From assembly GCF_947378715.1 (NCBI RefSeq), contig NZ_CANCLE010000031.1:1-29949 (forward strand): a stretch of 29,949 bases of DNA, read 5' to 3'. Source of the stretch: Phenylobacterium aquaticum (GTDB taxonomy: Bacteria > Pseudomonadota > Alphaproteobacteria > Caulobacterales > Caulobacteraceae). How positions within the stretch are numbered: position 1 is the stretch's first letter; every line of letters starts with the position of its first letter. A model generated the notes under the pieces. It did no database searches. It was not told the DNA's origin and was given only the letters and a program-made list of their open reading frames with translations. The translations under genes and the position numbers were made by a program. Positions 22,511 to 29,949 of the stretch are shown piece by piece.

Positions 22511-23446
22511 ATGACCCAAGCTCCGAGACACTTCCTCGACCTGTGGCGGCTCGAAGCCGCCGATATCCGCGCCATTCTCGATGACGCCCATGCACGCAAG
22601 GCCGCCCGCGCCGGCTGGCCCCAGGGCCGCGTCGACGCCGACGCGCCGGGCCGCGACCGCGTGCTGGCGATGATCTTCGAGAAGAACTCCACCCGCACCC
22701 GCTTCTCCTTCGACGCCGCGATCCGTCAGCTGGGCGGCTCCGGGATCATCTCGACCGCCGCAGACATGCAGCTCGGTCGCGGCGAGACCATCGAGGACAC
22801 CGCCAAGGTGCTGTCGCGCATGGTCGACGCGGTGATGATCCGCGCCAACAGCCATGAGGACGTGGAGCGCTTCGCCTTCTCGTCCACCGTGCCGGTGATC
22901 AACGGCCTGACCGACAAGAGCCACCCCTGCCAGATCCTGGCCGACATCATGACCATCGAGGAGGCCCGGGGCCCGATCCGGGGCAAGACGCTGGCCTGGG
23001 TCGGCGACGGCAACAATGTCTGTTCCAGCTTCATCCACGCGGCGCCGAAGCTGGGCTTCAAGCTCAACATCGCCTGTCCGGCCCTCTACCACCCGGACCT
23101 GATGGACCTGGCCCGGGCGGAGGACCAGCAGGGCCGGATCGAGATCACCCGCGACCCGCGCGAGGCCGTGCGCGGCGCCGACTGCGTCATCGCCGACACC
23201 TGGGTCTCCATGGGCGACAAGGACCATGACGAGCGCATCGAGGCGCTGGAGCCCTATCAGGTCGATGACAGCCTGATGGACCTTACGGCCAAGGACGGGG
23301 TGTTCCTGCACTGCCTGCCCGCTCACCGGGGCGAGGAGGTCACCGACGAGGTGATCGACGGGCCGAAAAGCCTGGTCTGGGACGAGGCGGAAAACCGCAT
23401 TCACGCCCAGAAGTCGATCCTGGCCTGGTGCTTCCGGGTGATCTGA
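22511..23446 (+). CDS. argF: Ornithine carbamoyltransferase
   Basis: Anabolic enzyme joining carbamoyl phosphate and ornithine to citrulline in arginine synthesis. The 311-residue product starts MTQAPRHFLDLWRLEAADI at ATG 22511, preceded by GGGGGA. Key blocks: the carbamoyl-phosphate loop FEKNSTRTRFSFDAA (STRTR), the substrate HPCQILADIMT, WVGDGNNVCSSF, the ornithine loop DTWVSMG and HCLPAHRGEEV. Length is near the family norm. The frame is open far upstream to 21899, but that is the shadow of argD. It is in an argD-argF order and followed by hslO, with an antisense gene between. Confidence 0.98.
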   Translation: MTQAPRHFLDLWRLEAADIRAILDDAHARKAARAGWPQGRVDADAPGRDRVLAMIFEKNSTRTRFSFDAAIRQLGGSGIISTAADMQLGRGETIEDTAKVLSRMVDAVMIRANSHEDVERFAFSSTVPVINGLTDKSHPCQILADIMTIEEARGPIRGKTLAWVGDGNNVCSSFIHAAPKLGFKLNIACPALYHPDLMDLARAEDQQGRIEITRDPREAVRGADCVIADTWVSMGDKDHDERIEALEPYQVDDSLMDLTAKDGVFLHCLPAHRGEEVTDEVIDGPKSLVWDEAENRIHAQKSILAWCFRVI

Positions 23447-23458
23447 CGGGCCGCAGCG

Positions 23459-23896
23459 CTAGCTGATCCCCAGCGCGCGGACCACCGCGCCCTGGTCGAA
23501 ATAGGGCCGCTCGCAGATGATCTTGTCGCTGCCGGGGCCGAACTCGAAGCTCGCGGCCATGCGCACCTTGAAGCTTTTCCCGGTGGCCTCGACGGTGCGG
23601 CCGGGCAGGCGCAGGGGGCCGAGATGGCTGCCGGTCAGCCAGAACTCGACCAGCACGGTGTCGCCGGCGGCGGCGATGGCGATGATCTCATTGCCCTGGT
23701 CGGGGAAGGGCGTGCGCGAGGCGGCGAAATAGCCCCGCACGGCCTCCTCGCCGTCGAAGACATTGCCCGAGCCGTACATCTCGTAGCGGGGGTGCTCGAA
23801 GGTGGCGATCACCGCGTCCCAGTCGTGGACGGTCTCCAGCGCCATGTGGTCGCGAACGACCTGGATGCGGCGGGTGGTCAGGTCGTCGGCGGTCAT
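23459..23896 (-). CDS. SnoaL-like / NTF2-fold protein
   Basis: A 145-residue protein with the NTF2-like cone fold of the SnoaL group, seen in polyketide cyclases and many uncharacterised bacterial enzymes. MTADDLTTRRIQVVRDHMAL leads to a cavity-forming region; VHDWDAVIATFEHPRYEMYGS, FDGEEAVRGYFAASRTPFPD and VEFWLTGSHLGPL are typical. There is no signal peptide. It is the only minus-strand gene within the argD-argF-hslO set, with its stop 13 bases after the argF stop and its start divergent from hslO with an 87-base gap. A catalytic role is not visible. Confidence 0.83.
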   Translation of the reverse strand: MTADDLTTRRIQVVRDHMALETVHDWDAVIATFEHPRYEMYGSGNVFDGEEAVRGYFAASRTPFPDQGNEIIAIAAAGDTVLVEFWLTGSHLGPLRLPGRTVEATGKSFKVRMAASFEFGPGSDKIICERPYFDQGAVVRALGIS

Positions 23897-23983
23897 CTTG
23901 TCATCCCCTCAAGCGGCGCTCTCGCATCGGGCGCCTCCAGCCCCTATATCACCGCGTCAATTCCCGCGAGACACGACAGCCCC

Positions 23984-24892
23984 ATGACCGCACCCGCGAC
24001 CGCCGCCGACAACCTCGTCGCCCCCTTCCAGATCGAGGGCGAGCCCGTGCGCGGCCGCCTGGCCCGGATGGGGGACGCCGTCGACAAGATCCTGAAGGGC
24101 CACGCCTATCCCGAGCCGGTGGCGAACCTGCTGGGCGAGGCCTGCGCGCTCGCGGCCCTGGTCGGCTCGAACCTGAAGTTCGAGGGCCGGCTGATCGTCC
24201 AGGCCCAGGGCAATGGGCCGGTGCGCTATGTGGTCTGCGACTATGACACCACCGGCGCCCTGCGCGGCTATTGCCGCTATGACGATGTGGCGGTGGCGGA
24301 GGCCGCCAAGGGCTTTGTGCGGCCCGGCGCCAAGACTCTGCTGGGCGAGGGCGTGTTCATCATGACGGTGGACCAGGGCTCGGACATGGACCGCTATCAG
24401 GGGATCACCACCATCGAGGGCGAGACCCTGGCCCTGTGCGCCGAGCAGTATTTCGCCCAGTCCGAACAGACCCCCACCCGGGTGCGCCTGGCGGTGGGGC
24501 AGGTGGACACCGGCGACGGCCCCCATTGGCGGGCCGGCGGCATGCTGATCCAGAACATCGCCGAGGACGACGCGCGCGGGCCCACCGCCGAGGCCTGGGT
24601 CCGCACCCAGGCCTTCTTCGAGACCATCGGCGAGGACGAGCTGATCGATCCGACCATCTCGGCCGAGACCCTGCTGTTCCGCCTGTTCCACGAGGACGGC
24701 GTGCGGGTGTTCGAACCCAAGCCGCTGCAGGCCTTCTGCCGCTGCTCGCCGGAGCGGATCGCCGGCGTGCTGAACTCGTTCAGCGCCGGCGAACGGGCGG
24801 AGATGGTCGAGGATGACGGCCTGATCCGAGTGACCTGCGAATATTGCTCGACGGTCTACGCCCTGACCCTGGAAGAGCTGGCGGCGGGGTAG
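23984..24892 (+). CDS. hslO: Hsp33 redox-regulated chaperone
   Basis: Cytosolic holdase activated when oxidants oxidise its zinc-bound cysteines. The 302-residue protein has the N-terminal Hsp33 domain (LVAPFQIEGEPVRGRLARMG, ILKGHAYPEPVANLLGEACA, LKFEGRLIVQAQGNGPVRYV) and the C-terminal zinc switch with two Cys pairs: a CxC in AFCRCSPERI and a CxxC in VTCEYCSTVYAL. All four ligands are present, so the redox switch should work. ATG 23984 gives the normal length; the frame is open upstream to 23624, antisense to the SnoaL-like gene. Its stop is three bases from the stop of the convergent regulator. Confidence 0.97.
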   Translation: MTAPATAADNLVAPFQIEGEPVRGRLARMGDAVDKILKGHAYPEPVANLLGEACALAALVGSNLKFEGRLIVQAQGNGPVRYVVCDYDTTGALRGYCRYDDVAVAEAAKGFVRPGAKTLLGEGVFIMTVDQGSDMDRYQGITTIEGETLALCAEQYFAQSEQTPTRVRLAVGQVDTGDGPHWRAGGMLIQNIAEDDARGPTAEAWVRTQAFFETIGEDELIDPTISAETLLFRLFHEDGVRVFEPKPLQAFCRCSPERIAGVLNSFSAGERAEMVEDDGLIRVTCEYCSTVYALTLEELAAG

Positions 24893-24895
24893 GCG

Positions 24896-25516
24896 TCAGG
24901 CCGGGTCGATCCGATAGGCGCAGCGCCGGGCCGCGTCCAGCACGTGCTCGGTGCGCGAAATCCGCGCCGGCGCCAGCAGCATCTCGAACATCGAGAGCTC
25001 TGCGCGGCAAAAGCCCTGGCAGGCGGCGGCGGCGGCGCAGATCGGGCAGTGGTTCTCGATCAGCAGGTAGGAGCCATCCGCGTCCCGCCGCCATTCGGCC
25101 ATGTAGCCCTCGGCGCTGCGCAGGGCGGCCAGGCGGTCGAGGCGGGCTTCCAGCCCGGGATCGCCGCCCAGCGCCCGGCCATAGGCCTGGGCGGTCGCCT
25201 GCTCGCGGCGGCTGATCAGCCGGTCGAGGCCCTCGGCGCCGAATTCCAGGCGCACCGCCTCGATCAGCTCGACGGTCATCTGGGCGTGGGTGTCGGGGAA
25301 CCTTGCCTGGGCCTTGCCGGTCAGGGACCAGACCTGCCGGGGACGGCCGACCCCGGCGCGTTCGGTCATATGCTCGACCAGCCCTTCGGCGGCGAGCTTT
25401 TCCAGCTGCTGGCGGGCCGCCTGGCGGGTGACGCCCAGATGCGTCGCCACGGCCAGGGTCTGGGCCGGACCCGCAGTCTTCAGCCAAAACAATATGTCGT
25501 CGGGGGCGTTGCGCAT
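24896..25516 (-). CDS. SufR-like transcriptional regulator with C-terminal cysteines (COG2345)
   Basis: A 206-residue winged-helix regulator. Residues 5-65 form the DNA-binding domain (ILFWLKTAGPAQTLAVATHL, GVTRQAARQQLEKLAAEGLV and the wing VGRPRQVWSLT). The C-terminal half has a cysteine cluster in ENHCPICAAAAACQGFCRAEL (Cys157, Cys160, Cys166, Cys170) and Cys199 in ARRCAYRI, matching the [4Fe-4S]-binding SufR-type group. I therefore infer Fe-S or redox sensing. ATG 25516 is chosen over ATG 25549 because an inverted repeat (25521-25534) lies just upstream; no Shine-Dalgarno is seen, so the message may be leaderless. It is divergent from an MFS gene 79 bases away, a probable target. No suf genes are nearby. 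Confidence 0.85.
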   Translation of the reverse strand: MRNAPDDILFWLKTAGPAQTLAVATHLGVTRQAARQQLEKLAAEGLVEHMTERAGVGRPRQVWSLTGKAQARFPDTHAQMTVELIEAVRLEFGAEGLDRLISRREQATAQAYGRALGGDPGLEARLDRLAALRSAEGYMAEWRRDADGSYLLIENHCPICAAAAACQGFCRAELSMFEMLLAPARISRTEHVLDAARRCAYRIDPA

Positions 25517-25598
25517 TTGACAATCTAATGATTGCAAAAACCATCGCATCCGTCTAGTCCCGACCTTCTGAATTTGTAAGCCGGGGAATTGTCAAATG
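25514..25598. promoter_or_regulatory. Symmetric operator region between the SufR-like regulator and the MFS gene
   Basis: The 11-mer ATTGTCAAATG ends at the start codon of both divergent genes: on the plus strand at 25588-25598 (MFS ATG 25596) and on the minus strand at 25524-25514 (regulator ATG 25516). Next to the latter is CAATC-TAAT-GATTG at 25521-25534. Such symmetry in a divergent pair is typical of a shared binding protein, most simply the regulator itself. Confidence 0.6.
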
Positions 25599-26993
25599 GG
25601 GACGGTCAAGCCGGGAAGCTGGGCGGACGTGCTGGGCGAAGGCCGCCTGCCGCGCTTCGTGCTGATCTGCCTGGGCGTCTGGCTGAACGCGGCGGACTCC
25701 CTGGTCACCGCCACCATCATGCCCAGCGTGGGCAAGGCGCTGGGCGGCTACGCCTATTTCGGCTGGGCCACGGCCGGCTATCTGCTGGGCTCGGTCCTGG
25801 CGGGGGCGAGCTCGGGCCTGCTGGCCCGCCGCTTCGGCCTGCGCCGCGCCACGGCTGCGGCCGCCGCCCTCTACGCCCTGGGCTGCGTGATGAGCGCCGG
25901 TGGGCCGGACATCTGGATGTTCCTGGCCGGCCGCCTGTTGCAGGGCATCGGCGGCGGCTGGGTGGTGGGCTTCTGCTCGGTGGCCATCGGCCTGATGTTC
26001 CCCGACCGCACCCTGCCCAAGGTCTATGCGGCGATCACCGCCGTCTGGGGGGTGGCCAGCCTGCTGGGCCCGCTGATCGGCGGAGTCTTCGCCGACGCCG
26101 GGATCTGGCGCTGGGTGTTCTGGTCCTTCGCCCTCCAGGGCCTGGCGGTGGGCGCAGCGGCCTTCGTCATGTTGCCCAAGGGCGAGGACGGGGAGGCGGG
26201 AACCGCCATCGCCTGGCCGCAACTGGGGCTGATCGCGCTCGGCGTCGTCGCCATCGGCCTGGCCGACCTGGCCGGCGACTTCGGGCGCTCGACCGCGCTC
26301 ACCCTGCTGGGCGTCGTCTTGCTGATCGCCATGGTCTGGGTGGATGAGCGCGCGGTGGCGCGACTGCTGCCCAAGGGGTCCAGCGACCTGCGCACCATTC
26401 CAGGTTCCGGCTACGCCGCCATGTTCCTGCTCACCGCCGCCTCCATGGGCTTCGGTGTCTATGGTCCGGCCATCCTCCAGACCCTGGCGGGCATGAAGGC
26501 GCTGACCGCCGGCTATGTGGTGGCGGCCGAAGCCGTGGCCTGGACGGTGGCGGGGCTGGCGGTCTCCAACCTGACGGGGCTCTGGTCGGGGCGGATGATC
26601 CGGCTGGGGGCGGTCTGTTCCACCCTGGGCGTGGGCCTCAGCGCGCTCGCCTTCCCGACGGGACAGGTCTGGCCGGTGCTGGTCGCCGGGATCGCCCTGG
26701 GCGGCGGCTTTGGTCTGTCCTGGGCGTTCATGGCCCAGAAGGTGCTGGCCGGCCTGGCCGACGCGGAACGCGGGGTCGGCGCGGCGGCGATCTCGACCGT
26801 GCGCCTGACCGGCTCGGCGGCCGGGGCGGCGACAGCGGCGGCGATCGCCAACCTGACCGGGATTTCCCACGGCCTGACGATCGAGGCGGCCCAGAGCGCG
26901 GGACTGTGGGTGTTCGCGGCGGCCTTGCCAGTGGCGCTCGCCGGCCTGGCCGCCTCCTGGCGGCTCGGGTCCGAACGGACGACCTTTAGCTAG
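25596..26993 (+). CDS. MFS multidrug-type exporter (DHA2-like)
   Basis: A 465-residue major facilitator. The first helix contains LICLGVWLNAADSLVTATIMPSVG with the D-x-T-like start of drug:H+ antiporters; GYLLGSVLAGASSGLLARRFGLRR holds the loop 2-3 motif (G-x-L/R-x-x-x-G-x-R), then FLAGRLLQGIGGGWVVGFCSV and the motif-C-like region GPLIGGVFADAGIWRWVFW, typical of the EmrB/QacA (DHA2) branch. About 12-14 membrane segments are predicted. It is divergent from the SufR-like regulator, so efflux of a redox-active or toxic compound under its control is a reasonable inference. ATG 25596 has no clear Shine-Dalgarno. Its TAG stop overlaps the stop of the convergent gene by four bases. Confidence 0.92.
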   Translation: MGTVKPGSWADVLGEGRLPRFVLICLGVWLNAADSLVTATIMPSVGKALGGYAYFGWATAGYLLGSVLAGASSGLLARRFGLRRATAAAAALYALGCVMSAGGPDIWMFLAGRLLQGIGGGWVVGFCSVAIGLMFPDRTLPKVYAAITAVWGVASLLGPLIGGVFADAGIWRWVFWSFALQGLAVGAAAFVMLPKGEDGEAGTAIAWPQLGLIALGVVAIGLADLAGDFGRSTALTLLGVVLLIAMVWVDERAVARLLPKGSSDLRTIPGSGYAAMFLLTAASMGFGVYGPAILQTLAGMKALTAGYVVAAEAVAWTVAGLAVSNLTGLWSGRMIRLGAVCSTLGVGLSALAFPTGQVWPVLVAGIALGGGFGLSWAFMAQKVLAGLADAERGVGAAAISTVRLTGSAAGAATAAAIANLTGISHGLTIEAAQSAGLWVFAAALPVALAGLAASWRLGSERTTFS

Positions 26994-28702
26994 GCGGCCT
27001 TGTCCAGGGCGCTCATCATGCTCTGGACCTGATGCAGCATCTTGGGCGAGCGGGACAGCTCGTGGATCGTGTCGGGCTGAGCCATGACCCGCTTGGCCTC
27101 CAGGCGGGCGCGTTCGGTGGCGGGGCCGGGCGGGGCGGTTTCGCCCATGGCCATGCGGATCAGGCCCTGAAGCTTCTGGACCGGCGGGGTTCCGACGCGG
27201 CGCAGCTGGGCGATCAGCTTGGCCTCCGCCTCGATCTGGCCGCCCAGGTCGCCGATGATGTTCAGCAACGGCTCGATCCCGGCCTCCTTGCCGCCGGAGC
27301 GCGCGATGCGCCGATAGAGGGCGGCGAGCTGGGCCAGCCTGGCCCCCGCCGGCTGCTTGGTCGACTTGATCTCGGCGTCGAACTTCAGCGAGGTGACACA
27401 GGACTGCAGCCAGCGCACGGCCTGGCGCTTGTGGATCCCGCCGACGACGCTCTCCATCAGCCGGACCAGCGCCAGGGCCTCGTCGATCGGGCTGCGCGCG
27501 ACCTTCAGATAGGCGGTGACGAATTCGGAGCCGACCATGGCGTGGGAGCGGGAGACAAAGGCCTCATGCACCGCCTCGGCCCCGCCCAGATGCTCGGCGG
27601 CGGTCATCAGGGTGATGGCCAGGACGCGGGTGATCTCGACCTCGCCCTCGGCGCTGGCCGGGCGCAGCCGCTTGGGGCTGGCGATCTCGCCCAGGATCTT
27701 GCGGCCCAGGGCGACGCGCAGGCCGCTGACCCGGGGGTCGGCCGCGAAGCGCGCCAGGCGCTCGCCGATGGCGGTGGGCTGGGGCAGCAGGGTGGCGGCG
27801 GCCGGGTCGAAGGCGGCCACGGCCTCGGCGACCTCGGGGGCGCTCAGCTGGGCCAGGGCCCCCAGGTGGCCCGCCGCGTCGAGGTCGGGACCCAGCAGTT
27901 CGGCCATGGCGCCCGGAATATTCAGGATCTCGGCCATGGGCTGGGCCAGCACATGCATGGCCAGGTCTCGGCCCGGGCCGTCCTCAGGCGCGGCGTCGGC
28001 CAGGTTCAGCACCCGCTCGACCTTGGCGCCCCAGTCCTCGGCGGACTCCAGATAGGCGGCGACGGCGCCGCCCAACAGGAACAGCCGGTCATTGACCTCG
28101 ACCAGCTCTTCGCAGGTGTCGGCGAAGGTCGAGAGCGACAGGGCCGCGAAGCCATTGGCCTGGGTGGTCAGGCGCAGGCGGGTGGCCGCCCCGTCGATCA
28201 CCGGATGCAGCGACTTGATGACCTCGTGCACGGTGGAGCGGCGCAGCAGGGCCTCGGGCACGGCGAACTTCTGGACCGCGTGCTGATATTCGCCGCCGGT
28301 GTTGCGCAGGGTCTCGGTGAGGTCGAGGCGGTGGATCAGTTCGAAGGCGGTGATCTTCTTGCGGGCCAGCCAGGCCTCCAGCACCTCGGCGATGCGGGCG
28401 CGGGCCATGGGACCATAGAGGTCGGCGCCGGTGCGGCAGCGCGGCGGCGGCAGATCGCCGGAGGCGAGCTTGCGGGAGACGGGCGAGGTGAAGTCGCCTT
28501 CCCGGCGGATGACCAGGGGCGTGAACTTGCCGGACTTGGGATTGCGGGTCTCGCGGACCACCATGACGGCGATGAACTCGCCGCAGCCGATCATCTCATT
28601 GGCCATCTGCAGGGCCCGGGACTGGTCTTCCAGCCAGGCCTCAAGATGCATGGCCGCGCCGGGGCGACGGGCAAGCACCTCATAGTGGACGAGTTCCTCC
28701 AT
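26990..28702 (-). CDS. Hypothetical helical protein of 570 residues next to lysC
   Basis: A 570-residue, largely helical, Ala/Leu-rich soluble protein with no signal peptide, membrane segment or catalytic motif that I can identify. The N-terminus (about 1-80, MEELVHYEVLARRPG...) looks like a small alpha/beta domain, with LVIRREGDFTSPVSRKLASG at about 62-82; from there helices dominate, including AEHLGGAEAVHEAFVSRSHA and GGIHKRQAVRWLQSCVTSLK. The last 120 residues include KLIAQLRRVGTPPVQKLQGL. Codon use and base composition are those of the neighbours, so it is a genuine, resident gene. It follows lysC on the same strand after a 110-base gap; its TAG overlaps the MFS stop as CTAG. Confidence 0.85.
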   Translation of the reverse strand: MEELVHYEVLARRPGAAMHLEAWLEDQSRALQMANEMIGCGEFIAVMVVRETRNPKSGKFTPLVIRREGDFTSPVSRKLASGDLPPPRCRTGADLYGPMARARIAEVLEAWLARKKITAFELIHRLDLTETLRNTGGEYQHAVQKFAVPEALLRRSTVHEVIKSLHPVIDGAATRLRLTTQANGFAALSLSTFADTCEELVEVNDRLFLLGGAVAAYLESAEDWGAKVERVLNLADAAPEDGPGRDLAMHVLAQPMAEILNIPGAMAELLGPDLDAAGHLGALAQLSAPEVAEAVAAFDPAAATLLPQPTAIGERLARFAADPRVSGLRVALGRKILGEIASPKRLRPASAEGEVEITRVLAITLMTAAEHLGGAEAVHEAFVSRSHAMVGSEFVTAYLKVARSPIDEALALVRLMESVVGGIHKRQAVRWLQSCVTSLKFDAEIKSTKQPAGARLAQLAALYRRIARSGGKEAGIEPLLNIIGDLGGQIEAEAKLIAQLRRVGTPPVQKLQGLIRMAMGETAPPGPATERARLEAKRVMAQPDTIHELSRSPKMLHQVQSMMSALDKAA

Positions 28703-28812
28703 GTCCCCAATATGGGCGATCGACCTTTACGGCTGGTGAAGCCCGGGACGCGCTACACCTCTGCGTCGAGACGCCACAGGCATGGGGCCCAGAGAACCCG
28801 GTTCTTTGAAAC

Positions 28813-29949
28813 CTAGAGTTGGTCCAGGCCGTAGGCGGCGTGCAGGGCGCGGACCGCCAGCTCGGTATAGGCGGCGTCGATCAGCACGCTGATCTTGATC
28901 TCGCTGGTGGAGATCACCTGGATGTTGACGCCCTTTTCCGCGAGCGCGCTGAACATCGACTTGGCGACGCCGGCATGGCTGCGCATGCCCACCCCGATCA
29001 CCGAGACCTTGGCCACGTCCTCATTGACCTGGATGTCCTCGAACCCGATCTTCGGCTGGCAGGCGCGAACGATCTCGACGGCGCGCTGGGCGTCGCGCTT
29101 GCCGACCGTGAACTCCATATTGGCGGTGTCGGCGGTGCGGGCGTGGCTCTGGACGATCATGTCCACGTTCACATTGGCGTCGGCCAGGGCCCCGAAGATT
29201 TCCGAGGACACGCCCGGATGGTCGGGCAGGCCGAACAGGCTGATCTTCGCTTCGTCACGGCTATAGGCGACGCCGCTCACGATCCGCTTTTCCATGATCT
29301 CTTCCTCGTCGCACACGATGGTGCCTTGGCCGGGCGCTTCGCCGGGCTCGACAAAACTCGACAGCACGCGGAGCGGCACGCCCTTGGCCATGGCCAGCTC
29401 GACCGACCGGGTCTGCAGCACCTTGGCGCCCAGGGAGGCCATTTCCAGCATCTCCTCATAGGAGATCTTGGAAAGCCGGCGGGCCTTGGATTCGATGCGA
29501 GGATCGGTCGTATAGACCCCGTCCACGTCGGTATAGATGTCGCAACGGATCGCCTTGACCGCTGCGGCTATGGCCACGGCGCTGGTGTCGGATCCGCCAC
29601 GGCCCAGGGTGGCGATGCGCTGGTCGCGGGTCACGCCCTGGAAGCCGGCGATCACCGCGATCTCGCCCTTGTCCATGGCGGCGATCAGGTTCTCGGGCGG
29701 CACCTCGTCGATGCGGGCGCGGCCGTGGGCGTCGTCGGCGATGATGGGAATCTGCCAGCCCATCCAGGAGCGCGCCGGCAGGCCCATGTTGCGCAAGGTC
29801 ATGGCCAGCAGGCCGGCGGTCACCTGTTCGCCGGACGCCACCACCACGTCATATTCGTCGTCGGAGGGCGCCAGGCCCTGGGCGGCGGGGCCCGCGCCGT
29901 CGGTCCAGGCCACCAGCTCATTGGTCTTGCCGGACATGGCCGAGACCAC
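28813..29949 (-). CDS. lysC: Aspartate kinase, N-terminus cut by window edge
   Basis: Phosphorylates aspartate at the entry to lysine, threonine and methionine synthesis. The frame is open to the right edge, beginning within VVSAMSGKTNELVAW; the usual N-terminus (about 40 residues, with the K-F-G-G-T motif) lies outside. The first base triplet is GTG, but by position it encodes an internal Val, not the start. Visible: GEQVTAGLLAMTLRN, GFQGVTRDQRIATLGRGGSDT with SAVAIA, VDGVYTTDPRI and AKRLSKISYEEMLEMASLGA-like blocks, then two ACT domains (ISLFGLPDHPGVSSEIFGAL and VSVIGVGMRSHAGVAKSMFS). The ACT pair is the feedback-inhibition module, usually for lysine or threonine. Confidence 0.97.
   Translation of the reverse strand: MVSAMSGKTNELVAWTDGAGPAAQGLAPSDDEYDVVVASGEQVTAGLLAMTLRNMGLPARSWMGWQIPIIADDAHGRARIDEVPPENLIAAMDKGEIAVIAGFQGVTRDQRIATLGRGGSDTSAVAIAAAVKAIRCDIYTDVDGVYTTDPRIESKARRLSKISYEEMLEMASLGAKVLQTRSVELAMAKGVPLRVLSSFVEPGEAPGQGTIVCDEEEIMEKRIVSGVAYSRDEAKISLFGLPDHPGVSSEIFGALADANVNVDMIVQSHARTADTANMEFTVGKRDAQRAVEIVRACQPKIGFEDIQVNEDVAKVSVIGVGMRSHAGVAKSMFSALAEKGVNIQVISTSEIKISVLIDAAYTELAVRALHAAYGLDQL

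Noticed and set aside
28793..28805. AGAACCCGGTTCT as a terminator after lysC
   Set aside because: The stem has six pairs and a one-base loop, and no T tract follows on the minus strand, so evidence is too weak.
29947..29949. GTG at the right edge as the start of aspartate kinase
   Set aside because: It encodes Val inside the conserved VVSAMSGKTNELV segment; about 40 N-terminal residues lie outside the window.
1..29949. tRNA or rRNA genes
   Set aside because: No TTCGAATCC-type T-loop with matching acceptor stem and no rRNA-like conserved blocks were found in the gaps.

Overview
The window is about 30 kb of GC-rich (roughly two-thirds G+C), densely coding alphaproteobacterial chromosome. A GcrA homologue (18096-18608), a DUF2093 protein, GATTC (CcrM-type GANTC) sites inside intergenic palindromes, a CtrA-like box upstream of gcrA and an argD-argF-hslO order all point to the Caulobacteraceae (Caulobacter or Phenylobacterium type); the species cannot be fixed from the sequence alone. 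I see no rRNA, tRNA, CRISPR array, insertion sequence, prophage or integration site. No gene-free stretch exceeds 300 bases; the longest are 8600-8831 and 18609-18836, both regulatory.

Layout. (1) 1-4027, minus strand: cell-surface sugar metabolism, with UDP-glucose 6-dehydrogenase (cut by the left edge), phosphomannomutase/phosphoglucomutase, arabinose-5-phosphate isomerase KdsD and a small membrane protein. (2) 4145-5292, plus: phosphoglycerate mutase gpmA, overlapping by one base a stand-alone RibD-type deaminase. (3) 5386-7997, plus: two tandem paralogous pentapeptide-repeat proteins sharing an unusual two-module architecture. (4) 8144-8740, minus: an Hsp20 gene with a sigma32-type promoter and a 5' UTR that looks like a ROSE RNA thermometer. 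(5) 8832-12141, plus: exported methyltransferase-like lipoprotein, DUF3617 protein, SCP2 protein, and an alpha/beta hydrolase with a histone-H1-like Lys/Ala/Pro tail. (6) 12142-13424, minus: inositol-monophosphatase-family (HisN-like) phosphatase and an XRE regulator. (7) 13562-14488, plus: LpxL/HtrB-type acyltransferase, separated from the next block by two large palindromes. (8) 14595-18608, minus: gcrA, xseA, DUF2093 protein, M23 peptidase (apparently starting at CTG) and a small membrane protein. (9) 18837-21020, plus: an ABC-2 permease without its ATPase and an MFS carrier. (10) 21174-24892, plus: argD, argF and hslO, with an antisense SnoaL-like gene between the last two. (11) 24896-26993: a SufR-like Cys-rich regulator divergent from an MFS exporter, with matching inverted sequence boxes over both start codons. 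(12) 26990-29949, minus: an unrecognised 570-residue protein and aspartate kinase lysC (cut by the right edge).

Most genes are core housekeeping. The most rewarding items for a second look are the ROSE-like thermometer, the family of GATTC-containing palindromes that overlap stop codons, the predicted CTG start of the M23 peptidase, the tandem pentapeptide pair, the H1-like tail on the hydrolase, and the symmetric operator between the Cys-rich regulator and its MFS neighbour.
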